DNA of 64,000 bases from Diadema setosum (taxonomy: Eukaryota > Echinodermata > Echinoidea > Diadematoida > Diadematidae). The notes under the pieces were generated by a model. The model was not told the origin of the DNA and made no database searches. It worked only from the letters and a program-made list of their open reading frames with translations. Numbering within the stretch: the first letter of the stretch is position 1; each line of letters starts with the position of its first letter. The translations under genes were made by a program, and so were the position numbers. Below are positions 27,101-36,677 of the stretch, in pieces. The DNA lies in assembly GCA_033980235.1 (NCBI GenBank), contig CM067067.1, forward strand, positions 12,800,401-12,864,400, in the 5' to 3' direction.

Positions 27101-30100
27101 TGTCGCTGACAAATTTCATTGAAAAGGCAGTGAAAATCAAAAAGTAAAAAACAGAGAAATACATGAGTAAATAGAAAAAATAGATACTTCAGAATTTTTT
27201 GATTGCACATTTTTTTTTCTCTTACATTTGCTATGGACACTAAAAAGAATATTTACACCAAAAGAAATGTGCCTTTTTGGAACTTTACAGCAAATGGTCT
27301 GATTCATGCTCAAATTAGCATAATTTAGCCAAGTGACTTTTTTTTTTGAAAATCAATATTACCGTTTTATAAATTGTGTCACAGGCAGTTTGTGTGTGGA
27401 TTTTGTAATGATCGCACAGTTGATGGCCGAGGTCTGGGGGGGGGGGGGGGGTTCCAGGGAGGCCCCCCTCTGGCTCTATCATCTACATAAATACCCCACC
27501 TAAAGACTTAAAGTCAAGACCATGCTTCTCTGATCGAGTATGTTTAGGTGTTTGTACAATGTACTTGTAGAGCATCACTGTGTTACATGACAGAGGATCC
27601 AAACTTGATTAACCATGCAGTATTGAAAATTTCTGTATTTTTGTCAGTTTTTCAAAGCAATCACAATTCCTACTACATGTGTAATTGTTTTTGTATTATA
27701 ATATAGATAATGGTGACTATACTTTGCAAGTCTTTTGTAGCTTATCATTGAACATGCCATATTCACTTGTAGTCGAAAATTAAACATGTTCAGGAAGGGT
27801 ACTTGTAAAATTTGTCACTTTTGCACAAACTTTATGAATTTGGCATATTTTCAGGGAAATGTGTGATGTTAATATTTCAAGAGTTTGTTCACAAAAACTG
27901 ATAAGTCCATTTTTTGAGATTTTGAAGTACAGTCTCTGTCATAAAGTACAAAATAATACATTTTAAATGATATATTGGTCACTACATATAAAGGTACATT
28001 TTTTAAGTTATGATCAAAAGAAGCAAACATTTTCTTATTATTCTCTACATTTTTCTTGACCTTAAATCACAAATATCTCCATTTGGCACATATGGACTTA
28101 TCAGTTTTTGCAAACAAACTCTTAATTTGTAGAGCTTTGGGAATGACAGCTAGAATAGCATATTTACAGGGACTTTGTGATGATTATGGTGACAGTTGTT
28201 CTTAAATGATAAAAATATGTAAAATTATTATTGGCCACATAATTCATGGAAAACCAGATACTCAGCACATGAAGACTGTTTGTAATGGTGTACTGCTCTG
28301 TAGTTGAAGTGTAGATATTTCAAGAGGTATATTCCTTTCTTTTTTCAGGTGATCCAGTGGACATCACACATTTCATTTATGAAATAGAGAGAATCAGCTC
28401 ATAAAAAAGCATAACATGCGTAGCATTTAGTACATTACCTTCTTATATCCCCCTCAATGCTACTTAAAGAAAGAATAAATTAATAAGAAAGAATGAAACT
28501 ACAGCCATTTGGATTACTAGCTTATATTTATTCAGTTTCATGTATTGATCCAGCTCGGGTAGGAATGACTTTCAAAACTGGAACACAAAGTTGGCAATGC
28601 ACTGGGCTACCAGTGGTGGATGGTTTGCTTCAAAATACATGCATTAATATTAACAAATATCTATATTATGAACGTTACTTTTTGTTTTTGTTTGTATTAG
28701 TTTGATTGGTATTCATTATCCAGAAATGGCTCCAGACCACCTACAATATTCCCAAATCCATCACCATATTGTCACTTTTTCTTCCAGGGTTGAATAACTA
28801 GTGCACTGAGTGCTGTGATAGAGATGTGTGCTCATGTAGAGTGTAATTCCGTTTGGGATTGAAAAAAGAATGAAAAAGGAGTGAAAAACCTCCGGAGTAA
28901 CAGAAGAAGAGGGAAATACAATAGGAGTGAATTGAGAGTGAGAAAGGAGTGAATATCTAAGCAGAAATATTTCCGTCTTTTTTCACTCCTGGAGTGAAAA
29001 AAGAGTGAATATCCAACCAGAAATATTTCCGTCTTTTTTCACTCCGGAGTGAAAAACGACTGACAAAAGAGTGAAATACGACAGGAGTGAATTTAGAGTG
29101 AGAAAGGAGTGAACATCCCACCAAAAAAAATTCCGTCTTTTTTCACTCTCTTTTGGAGTGAAATTTCTGTTCACTCGAAATTCACTCCACTTCTAGTGAT
29201 CCTTGACGTCACTACCAAGGGGAGTGAAAATCGAGGGAAAATTCACTCTTTCTTTTTTAGAGAGTATATTCTAAAAGGAAAGTGCAACAATTAGGAATAT
29301 ACTTACGTTCTGTCTATATTTCAGCTCGTACGTCCCAGCAAGATACATGTTCTGCAATAATGATTCAAAGCAAAGTGTCATTTACACGTCTGAAAGACAT
29401 ACCACATGATTTCTTTGTTTAAAATCTCCGAAATGTGAACATGCCATAAAGACGATGAAAAAGGTATGAATTCTTATACCCAAACGATGTCAACATCTTC
29501 AGTAGATCTCGTCATACTTTGTCTATATCAGGGCACAGGGGTTTGACCGACGTGATTGCAACACTAAAACTTGCCGAGCGTATATAGTAAAGCTTGCTGC
29601 ATAAGACGACTGGGATAAGGTATATCTTTAATCTCTCAGAATCATTCAAAGAGATTTGCATGATCATGACTAACTCACGTGTGCAATGTTCCTGTTGAAG
29701 TCTATATCACAAATTGAAATCTATAATGACATTCTAACCACATTTTGTGTAATCCCATCAATTTTGAAAAGGTTTTGAACAAATGGGATATTCAAGTTAT
29801 ATAATACACTAAGCATACAGCTTTGTCTAAAACAGACACTGCCAAGATGTTTACGTGAGGAAATGAAACAAAAAGCAGTTCATGGCGATTGCTCACGACG
29901 AATTAACGCATATAAGACTATGACATTATCACAACTATATAATTATCTTTAAATACAGTATAAACAATCGCAATTCATTAACACTGAATAAACGTTACTG
30001 ATCGGTCAATCTGGGAATGCAGTCCATTGCTTTCAACTGATTTCGCTTACCCTAATGATGTCGTAGAGGTGCATTTCCCTGTGTCCTATGATTCGGTGAA

Positions 30101-31984
30101 CGTGTGCCGTCTCTACCATGACCAAGTCGATGCGGACTTCATTCGACGGGTCGGTCCTGATACGAGAAATCTGCAAGAAGACACTTGTTGGTGGAGTATA
30201 AGACTATAACATTGCCAGGTATATACAGGAGGGAGGTTTATAGGAATATAAACAGAAGAGGTAATGTGCTCAAGTACGGCTCAATTAGTGGTAGGCCCTG
30301 ATGCCCATGCTTTCAGGCATATACATGCACTGTAGTTTGTTCATAGCACCACATTGTTTAAAATTAACAGACTGTATTTCATTATTTGAAGAGCTCAATT
30401 CCAAAAGGCGATAAATCCCTTTTTCATCAAACAGAGCGAGATCTCTTCAGGATAAGGTTCTTTGTTGATTCTATCAGACTGTATTTCATTATTAGACATC
30501 TTTGTTTTTCTGAAAATACGATCAAAAAGCATGGTACTGCAATGTGTCTATCCAGATTCATATATAATGTATAGGCCTACTTTAGCAATAAATTTGTTTG
30601 ATCTGTGGCAATGTTATGTCTTGATCAAAAAGTTACATATTGTATGAAATCTGCATTGATAAGTTTCCTTGCCCTTCTTTTCCTTATATAACATTATACG
30701 TCTTCATTTCTTACCATTAGCGAGAAATGTTTGATGTCGTTGACAATGGCGAACTTGGTACCCATTGTCCAGCAGAAAGTTTTTGTGCATTTCGACAGCT
30801 TGCCCACTCGGAATCGAATGTAAAACTCAGGATTGGTCACGACTGCGTCTAATCGCGCAAAATTGCCAAAAATAGTCATCAAGGAAAGTTAGCATAAAAT
30901 GTGCAAACTGACACTACATTGTGCGTATGTTTCAATAAGCATATATATTTTTTTACATACCTATAATCTATATGAACATGCCTATGTAATATCATATAGG
31001 CTAAATTAATTGTGATGAGCTCTTTATTATACAATATCGCTTATCAATCAATTCCATTCTATTTCCCCCGGAATTCTCTGACCGTCCTGGCTTTATATAA
31101 TTGTTCAATAAAGTTAATGTATACGTATAATTACAGATTAAACATGTACAATTATTGAGAAAGTGAATGAGTGATCAAAGTTAAGATGTCAAGTGTCTTT
31201 CTTTTCTGGAGATATATATTAATATAATAAAGTATAGTGTTTATCTGCCTTTAAGATTTTCAGATGCGAAAAGTAATCGTCAGTAATGGCGTATCACTCA
31301 TGGTACAGGGCCTATACTTATTGATAACAAGATGACTGTGAATCAATGAAAACAAACAATCATTAATTTTTGTCAATTACGTCTCAACTAACCATTGTAG
31401 TATCAAAAGAGCAGAATGGGCTGTCATTGGTTCAATATAAACAAACATTACGGTTGGTTGGTTGGTTATTTAAAGCTTGAATGCAATTGACTTCCCATCT
31501 GGTGACAATAAAGGATACGGGACTCGTCGAGGTTCTTCACTCTCTTGCAATGGAAACTGAGCACACCACTCTGTAGATGACATAAGATGGAAAACATATA
31601 CCTATAGGCCCTATTGTCAGACAAGCCACTGAGCAGATTAATAATAAGGCTGTGTTGCGGCAAGCCGGGAGCGGCAAGTTTTGTACGCGCAACTAACTTG
31701 ATCACTTTAAAACAGGCATTTTGTAATATTTACCTCTTAAAAAAAAAAACAAAAAAAAAACAGACATTCATCACTATAATAATTATGATAAAATCGGGAC
31801 TCGGGTATAATGTAAAGATTACGATTTTGAACTACATACCTGTACATGCATGGTTCTCCGACAAATGTAAATAGAGAGACAAGACAAATTGAATACTTAC
31901 CGGAGGAGCAGTTACATAATGCGCACTACTTGGGTTGTAACCATCTTCGTCTGTCTCGACGGAAACTTGGGAGTGCTTCGACAT
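14028..31984 (-). CDS. C2CD6: C2-domain protein, C2CD6 (CatSper-tau)-like, 492 aa
   Basis: Complete hand-built gene of 13 coding exons, all junctions in frame. Exons (plus coordinates, in gene order): 31901-31984, 31519-31570, 30715-30848, 30051-30170, 29307-29351, 19733-19893, 19124-19218, 18112-18199, 17530-17638, 16603-16765, 15168-15226, 14654-14792, 14028-14257. The start ATG follows CTTTCAAA. A C2 fold spans about residues 29-165: GVLSFHCKRVKNL, then NPEFYIRFRVGKL, then RIIGHREMHLYDII, then FAYGIFGYGYSHQL. The acidic residues that bind calcium in classical C2 domains are missing at the expected loops, so calcium-independent binding is inferred. The 'YGYSHQL' block and a following proline segment ending PMELPDFLSL fit my recollection of C2CD6, which in mammals targets the CatSper channel to the sperm flagellum. 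Another C2 family remains possible. Later exons are acidic (residues about 315-340, DDDD) and basic at the C-terminus. Intron 2 looks U12-type. Intron 5 (19894-29306) is nearly filled by a transposon. Confidence 0.7.
15514..15995. mobile_element. MITE interrupted by a retroelement
   Basis: The left end GGGCCCTGTTTCATAGAGC pairs with the right end GCTTTATGAAACACCCCC, followed inside by GTTCGTAAAGTTACGA and its complement. The interior is itself palindromic (GAGCGACTGGTGATCA against TGATCACCGGTCGCTC). The start CAGGG with a possible 8-base flanking repeat (CAGGTTCA/CAGGTTCG) hints at a hAT-type element. A separate insertion splits the right arm. It lies in intron 10 of the C2CD6-like gene. Confidence 0.75.
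15655..15955 (-). mobile_element. Retroelement insertion with 11-bp target duplication
   Basis: About 300 bases interrupt the MITE and are flanked by identical GTCGCTCGTAA at 15644-15654 and 15956-15966. The left edge has TTCAA repeats, then TTCGTTTATTCATC, the complement of a LINE-type 3' tail ending in short tandem repeats. The right edge is A-rich. The duplication length fits target-primed retrotransposition. No protein remains. Confidence 0.7.
16133..16164. repeat. (AC)n microsatellite
   Basis: A pure AC dinucleotide run inside intron 10 of the C2CD6-like gene. Confidence 0.9.
16515..16562. repeat. (GT)n microsatellite
   Basis: A GT run with one TT interruption that begins about 40 bases beyond the exon 10 donor of the C2CD6-like gene. 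A shorter GT run follows at 16853-16880, on the other side of that exon. Confidence 0.9.
17397..17475. repeat. (TA)n array
   Basis: About 80 bases of TA dinucleotides with one short break, next to a CA run at 17347-17382. It lies in intron 9 of the C2CD6-like gene. Confidence 0.9.
20485..20665. repeat. Left subterminal GAGTGAA array
   Basis: GAGTGAAT/ATTCACTC units in both directions directly inside the left terminal repeat. Pairs of opposed units can form small hairpins. In many TIR elements such arrays are transposase-binding sites; that role is inferred here. Confidence 0.7.
20640..24716 (+). other. Possible spliced transcription unit inside the element
   Basis: Several plus-strand segments have good splice borders: a first exon ending at 21001 (GAAG then GTAAGC); 22930-23079 (TTTGCCCAG before, GTAAGT after); 23826-23919 (AAATTCAG before, GTAAGT after); 24558-24716 (ATATTTCAG before, GTAAGA after). 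Each is open in at least one frame, for example HCSQGSCNAVPHFVRRHT in the third. I recognise no domain, and no long joined frame is certain. It may be an element gene, a captured host fragment, or a non-coding RNA. Confidence 0.3.
25781..26566. repeat. 786-bp fold-back palindrome
   Basis: The left arm starts GTAATTCCATGAAGTTGGGG and the right arm ends with its near-complement CCCCAACTTCACGGAATTAC. Matching blocks continue inward (for example GAAATTTTGTGCCATTCAG against CTGAATGGCACAAAATTTC), so almost the whole segment is two arms of about 390 bases meeting near 26185 at GGTGGCCACC. The words 'atgatgctac' and 'gtgtcctgtagcat' recur in the arms. No coding capacity. It lies inside the 8.78-kb element. 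Confidence 0.8.
26570..26799. mobile_element. MITE with ~40-bp terminal inverted repeats
   Basis: The left end TATAGAGTGTTTGCAGTGAT continues to GTCACAATTGCCCACCATAA. The right end is the complement with some mismatches (TTATGGTGGCCAACATGACG, then TCACATGAAATCACTCTATA). The interior of about 150 bases is non-coding. It abuts the fold-back palindrome directly. Confidence 0.7.
27879..28123. mobile_element. MITE family A, copy 1
   Basis: Terminal inverted repeats AAGAGTTTGTTCACAAAAAC (left) and GTTTTTGCAAACAAACTCTT (right) bracket about 245 bases. The interior contains 'gaagtacagtctctgtcataaag', split here as GAAGTACAGTC and TCTGTCATAAAG, also found in copy 2 at 48.5 kb. It carries no transposase and sits inside the 8.78-kb element. 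Confidence 0.75.
28857..29264. repeat. Right subterminal repeat array
   Basis: Three loosely tandem units of about 70-80 bases, each containing GGAGTGAA, a stretch like 'atatttccgtctttttt', and TTCACTC. They lead up to the right terminal repeat of the 8.78-kb element and mirror the left array in sequence words. Confidence 0.75.
30849..31518 (-). other. Apparent U12-type GT-AG intron (C2CD6-like intron 2)
   Basis: On the minus strand the donor reads GTATCCTTT, an exact match to the consensus 5' splice site of minor (U12) introns. Near the 3' end there is TTCCTTGAT, an exact fit to the minor-class branch-point pattern TTCCTTRAY. The acceptor used here (GATTAG before ACGCAG) lies about 30 bases past the branch A, longer than the usual 10-20, which weakens the case. 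The junction keeps the frame (phase 1). Confidence 0.6.
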
Positions 31985-33395
31985 TTTGAAAGCAAAAGAA
32001 CATGGAACGACCTTACTCTTATCTTGGCACGTGCTGCATGTGTGGGTCAGGGATGTAGACTGGCGTAAACACTCTGGCTAGTTACACCTACACCTACCTG
32101 TCATAGCCTTACGTTTCTCTCTCGTGGCATAAAGCATGGGGAACACATTGCGCAAAATAGCTCAAGAAATACGCGCCCGAACGATCGCGCATTTTTTGTA
32201 AAATTTTTGAGTGGCTCAGCGTCCGTTGTGCCAGAGAATCTTCAAGATACCTATTGTTTAGATTCATAATTGTTTAGGCTATAAATATTCCGAGTGTGTT
32301 CAGAGCAAAATTTCGTTCTGCAAGCCATAGAATATCAATGATGTGACTGGCAGAAATGTGGGAATTGAACATTGTAATCGAGTTTGTAATTCATTTGTGA
32401 TTCCAATATACACTCGGTGATGAATAATTCACTTTATATTTCAATGCAATATGCAACATAGACTGATCAATAACAGAAATAAATTCATTAAGCCCTATTA
32501 TAGAATAAGGCCGAACATTTTAAATAATAGTATTCAATTCCGGAAATCGTAGTGGGTTGATTAATTTAGGCAAATTTTGTAATGAAATAATGAAGCTCCA
32601 CAAGAAATAATTATTGCCTATATTATTTCTTTGATGTTAAAATAAATCTTTTGCTATTTATAACATTTTGCTTCACATTTTTTCAAATTGCTCTTATCAG
32701 CGTTATTGTTGCCCTGCTATTTTCAACTCCGATAAGTTGTTTGTCTTGCTTCTCTCTCTCAGCCTCTCTCTCTCTCTCTCTCTCAGCCTCTCTCTCTCTC
32801 TCTCTCTCCCTCTCTCTCGTGGATTCTGCACCATTTTGTATACTTTGTAAATCATGAAATTTTCTGTTGGGCCTATTTATAATAACTCATTATACATGTT
32901 CATAATTATGTTCTTAACTATACCCATACTTTGTGTTACCAAGGGGGATTAAAAAAAAAAAAACCATTGTCGTTGTCATTGTTGTTGTCATAATATCATC
33001 ATTGTCTTCAATCTAATCTTTATGAACTACTAGTACGGTAAGTGGTAAGATGATCGCGGTGAGACGTCATGGTACATGTAGGCCTAATTACTATGAACAT
33101 AATAGGCCCTCTACCTATAATGCTAACAAACAGCGATTGTCCAAATATTGCCTCCCGTAGTAGGCTCTTTGGAAAGGACAGCCGGACACAGTAGGCCTAA
33201 TGTTTCGCCAACAAAGCAAAGAGGGTAGGGCCTACGTGTGGCATCCAATCGCCTCTTTGGAAAGATATCAGTGTTGGTGGCAGATTTCGACCTGATGGAA
33301 TTTGACACCGTGAACAAAGTAGGGATAGGGCCTAATGCATTCAGCCGGCCAGGGGCATTAGGCCTAACACATCCAACTACACTGTATGCCTACTG
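31985..33395. other. Intergenic, 5' flank of the C2CD6-like gene
   Basis: This holds the presumed promoter region of the minus-strand gene and a (CT)n tract at about 32749-32819. No TATA box could be chosen with confidence. No other gene was recognised. Confidence 0.4.
32749..32819. repeat. (CT)n microsatellite
   Basis: A CT run with two CAGC interruptions. The overlapping plus-strand frames made of S and L are repeat artefacts. Confidence 0.9.
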
Positions 33396-33557
33396 CAGTG
33401 GCAGATCCAGAGGGAGGCGAGGCGCACCGGGCGCGCGTTCCCGCTTTAGTTTTTGTTAAAACAAAAGAAGTAAAGAAAAAATGGGGGGGGGGGCGTGCGC
33501 CCCCTGTTAATTTTGTAAAGGCGCCTCCCCTTTACGAAATTCCCGGATCCGCCCCTG
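33396..33557. mobile_element. Small TIR element (CAGTGGCNGATCC ends)
   Basis: The left end CAGTGGCAGATCCAG and the right end GGATCCGCCCCTG are near-complements. Just inside lie GC-rich blocks ('gaggcgcaccgggcgcgcg' and 'gtgcgccccctg'). This layout is common for non-autonomous DNA elements in invertebrates. A TACT flanking duplication is possible (33391-33394 and 33558-33561) but short. Confidence 0.55.
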
Positions 33558-34004
33558 TACTATACAGTAATCAAACAAAATTAACACTGTAAACGAAGGA
33601 GCTAGGTTTGAAAATATACTGTACCATGTAATTGATTTCGACTAAAATGAAAAGAAATTACTGACACAAAGTACAACTGAAAAAGAAATGCAAATTAATT
33701 CACTGAAGAATAAAGCATTTTCTTTCATTCGGCTGCATGGTAGGACTTGACTCTGTGCCAGTTTTTGTCTTCAGATTCTGAAAGAAAGAAAGAAAGAAAG
33801 AAAAAAAGAAAAAAAAAAGTTTGAAAACGTTTGAGTGTGTGTGTGTGTGTTTTGTTGTTGTTTTTTCATTCATTCATTCATTCATTCTAAAAAAAAAAAA
33901 AAATTGCTGCTCCCTCTTGTGGTCATAATATCGCTAGCCGATAAAATAAATTTTAAATTGACTGGGGGGGGGGGGGGGGGGGCAAAGCATGTAAAGCATG
34001 GGGA

Positions 34005-34590
34005 ATGAAAATTAACATCTCAAAGTGCCGAATAATGTCAAGTGAACAAGGTGACATCATAATAGATGATGAAGCGATAGAAAAGACAGACAAATATGTC
34101 TTCCTTGGCAGCACTGTCCCATCAGTTACAAATGCTGTTAAACGAAGGACCACCCTTGCAGCCTGGGCTTTCGGCCGTCTCAAAGGAACAATATGGTCAA
34201 ACCAAAACATCTCGAGAACCTTAAAAGTGAGAATATATAAAGCTCTCATCCGACCAATTGCCACTTATGGTGCTGAAACATGGACCCTAAGGAAGGCAGA
34301 CACAAGCAGACTGGAATCCTTTGAAATGAGATGCCTCAGGACCATTGCAGGCGTTCAGTTTCTAGACCGCATCAGGAATGAGGACATCAGGAAGTCTCTG
34401 AACGCCACAAGATCCATCAGCCAAGAAATCACCTCACGCAGAATGAAATGGTTTGGGCATGTCATCCGCATGCCAGAGAATCGGCTGCCACGTGAAGCTT
34501 ACTATAATGACTTCCACACAGCACGACCACCTGGTCGTCCTCCCCTCAGATGGAGAGACCAACTTCGCTGTGATACAGGATCAACCCTAC
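34005..34590 (+). pseudogene. RTE-like LINE, C-terminal part, interrupted
   Basis: An open frame of about 195 codons reads KINISKCRIMSS, then DKYVFLGSTVPS, then YKALIRPIATYGAETWTL, then EMRCLRTIAGV, then RRMKWFGHVIRMPENRLP, then GRPPLRWRDQL. This order (thumb region, YG-ETWT, W-GHV-RM, GRP--RW-D) is the usual C-terminal third of RTE-type and related LINE polyproteins. The catalytic FADD part is missing on the left, which starts next to a poly(G) run. On the right, the frame is cut by a second LINE. Its last exon-like piece reappears at 35830-35898. Confidence 0.75.
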
Positions 34591-34596
34591 TGAGCC

Positions 34597-35815
34597 TTGA
34601 ACACCAGGCAAACGGATGTTGTAGTCATGGATTTTTCAAAAGCCTTTGACAAGGTTGGGCATGAGCGGCTTTTACGTAAACTGGACTACTACGGTATCAG
34701 GGGGAAAAACCTGAAATGGATTCAAAGTTTTCTCAATGGAAGAAGTCAGAGGGTCGTTTTGAATGGTATTAAATCTTCTTCAGTAGCGGTAGGATCTGGA
34801 GTGCCTCAGGGGTCGGTTCTTGGGCCTTGCCTCTTTCTACTTTACATCAATGACTTGCCTGATGGTCTCGCGTCAAAGGTTCGCCTTTTTGCCGATGATG
34901 CAATTTCTTACATGACCATCGACAATCAACATCATACGCAAAATCTTCAAGAGGACCTAAACAAAATTGGTGACTGGGCGAAAAAATGGATGATGGATTT
35001 GAACACAGATAAGTGTAAGGTTTTGACAATATCCAGGAAAAGAAGTAAGGTGCAACACGTGTATCATCTAAATAACGCCCCTCTTGAATCTGTTGAATCC
35101 GTGAAGTACTTGGGTGTAACCATAACTTCTGATTTGAAGTGGACCCAACACATCAATAATACTGTTAATAAAGCCAATAACGTGCTTGCATTTCTAAAAC
35201 GCAATCTTCGCATAAAATCTTCTGATGTTAAAGCCACAGCTTACAAAACGTTGGTTCGACCAATTGTTGAGTATGCTTCCACAGTTTGGGACCCATCTAC
35301 CAAGAACCTAATCCACCAAGTGGAAATGGTCCAGAGAAGAGCTGCGCGATTCACTTTAAATCGCTACCATAACACCTCGAGTGTCACCAAAATGCTACAA
35401 GAACTTAATTGGACCACTCTGGAACAGCGCAGAGAAAATGACAGGCTAATTATGATGTACAAAATACACAATAATCTCACTCCTCTTTCAGCACAGGACT
35501 ATATCATCAAACAGGCTACTCAGTTAACGAGAGCCTCGCAACCACACTCCTATCAGGTACCATATTCGAGAACTGAATCGCATCGCCATTCGTTCTTCCC
35601 AAGAACTGTAAGGAACTGGAATTCCCTGTCGTCAGAAATTGTTTCAGCGCCATCTGTGGGATCATTTCGAAACCGTCTAACGGTTGATCACAGTGGCTAG
35701 TATTTTCGTCAAATTTTCTATGTGCTTGTAAATATCTGTAAATAAATTGTATTATAATGTAAATAGCACCAGTCTGCAAGAATCTTCAGTCTATTGAAGG
35801 AGGCAGACTTAATCA
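34597..35815 (+). pseudogene. CR1/jockey-type LINE reverse transcriptase, 5'-truncated
   Basis: A single open frame of about 367 codons ends at a TAG (35698-35700). It contains VVVMDFSKAFDKVGHERL, SGVPQGSVLGPCLFLLYIND, then LFADDA (the catalytic aspartates), VKYLGVTITSDLKW, and the tail HSFFPRTVRNWNSL. These are reverse-transcriptase motifs in the usual order. The fingers region and any endonuclease upstream are absent, so the copy is truncated and cannot act alone. The 3' part after the stop runs to an AGAAGA repeat near 35815. It lies within the RTE-like LINE above, so it is the younger insertion. The uninterrupted frame also suggests a recent arrival. Confidence 0.85.
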
Positions 35816-35829
35816 GAAGAAGAAGAAGA

Positions 35830-35898
35830 AAGGACAGGAGAGGTTGGAGTGAGCTCACCCGGAGGAGTGCAAAGGGACACACCGTCCTACGCCTTTAG
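35830..35898 (+). pseudogene. Displaced C-terminal end of the RTE-like LINE
   Basis: KDRRGWSELTRRSAKGHTVL followed by RL and a stop (35896-35898) is the typical last segment of the same family as 34005-34590. It lies just beyond the CR1-type copy, showing that the second LINE was inserted into the first. Confidence 0.65.
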
Positions 35899-36257
35899 TC
35901 AGTAAGTCGGGGGGGGGGGGGGGGGGGGCAATAAATTTGGTGTCAATTTTTTTGGTCTCTGGGGTGTGGTTGCTGCGCTTCTTGAGGGATTCCACTAGAA
36001 TAATTCTAGTATGGCTTTAATATGTTTGTATATAGTTGTTATATTACATGTCTTAACTTGCCTTTTCAGGGGTCTTATTATACAAGCTTGCTTTTCTAAG
36101 ACCCCTCCACTTTACATCTATAATGCATCTACATGCATTGTCAATTTATATTCAAATATTCTGCAAATTGTTTTAATCGCATATATTCAACAATGTATTC
36201 CTTGTTACATATCATTGTTCTTTTGTAATTTTTGTATTGTGGAAACTTTGAATAAAC

Positions 36258-36439
36258 TTCATTCATTCATTCATTCATTCATTCATTCATTCATTCATTC
36301 ATTCATTCATTCATTCATTCATTCATTCATTCATTCATTCATTCATTCATTCATTCATTCATTCATTCATTCATTCATTCATTCATTCATTCATTCATTC
36401 ATTCATTCATTCATTCATTCATTCATTCATTCATTCATT
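36258..36439. repeat. (ATTC)n array at a LINE tail
   Basis: About 45 pure ATTC units follow 'ggaaactttgaataaactt', which looks like a LINE 3' end. The plus-strand frame across it (HSFI repeats) is an artefact. The array ends about 240 bases before the SPO16 start codon. Confidence 0.95.
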
Positions 36440-36677
36440 GATAACCTGCGGACCGTGCCCGCGCGCGGGGGGACGTTGATCGAATCCGGCCGCTCGCTCT
36501 CGCGCTGCATGCATGCTACGCTATACGCTGTTTGAATAGCTAGATCTACGTCGTAGAAGCTTTGATAGCATGTACAGTAGGCTCATGCAATATGATGCTA
36601 CATTACATTAGCAAAAAACATAGGTTTGCTGTAACTAACGTTATACTCTTTGATCATCAGTTTCAGAAAAGAACGAA
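36440..36677 (+). promoter_or_regulatory. Presumed promoter and 5' UTR of SPO16
   Basis: A short GC-rich patch (CCCGCGCGCGGGG at about 36459) lies between the (ATTC)n array and the start codon. It is the only GC-rich block near the 5' end of the gene. No TATA box or initiator was identified with confidence, so the assignment rests on position. Confidence 0.3.

Larger units (their letters stand above)
20485..29264. mobile_element. 8.78-kb TIR element inside C2CD6-like intron 5
   Basis: The left end CTCTCTAAAAAA (20485-20496) and the right end TTTTTTAGAGAG (29253-29264) are perfect inverted repeats flanked by TA on both sides. Both subterminal zones are dense in the same short words: GAGTGAA and its complement TTCACTC recur about a dozen times over 20500-20665 and more than fifteen times over 28860-29245. 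A short TIR plus subterminal repeats of this kind recalls EnSpm/CACTA-type elements of animals, but the terminal bases are not CACT and I found no recognisable transposase. The interior holds several exon-like segments, a fold-back palindrome and smaller MITEs. It occupies most of the 9.4-kb intron 5. Confidence 0.65.

Noticed and set aside
28857..29264. CRISPR-like array because of regular repeats
   Set aside because: The units vary, spacers are not unique, and they mirror the other end of a TIR element in a eukaryotic intron.
36011..36535. 174-codon open frame with repeated HSFI units
   Set aside because: The frame is generated by the (ATTC)n array and a LINE tail; it is not a protein gene.
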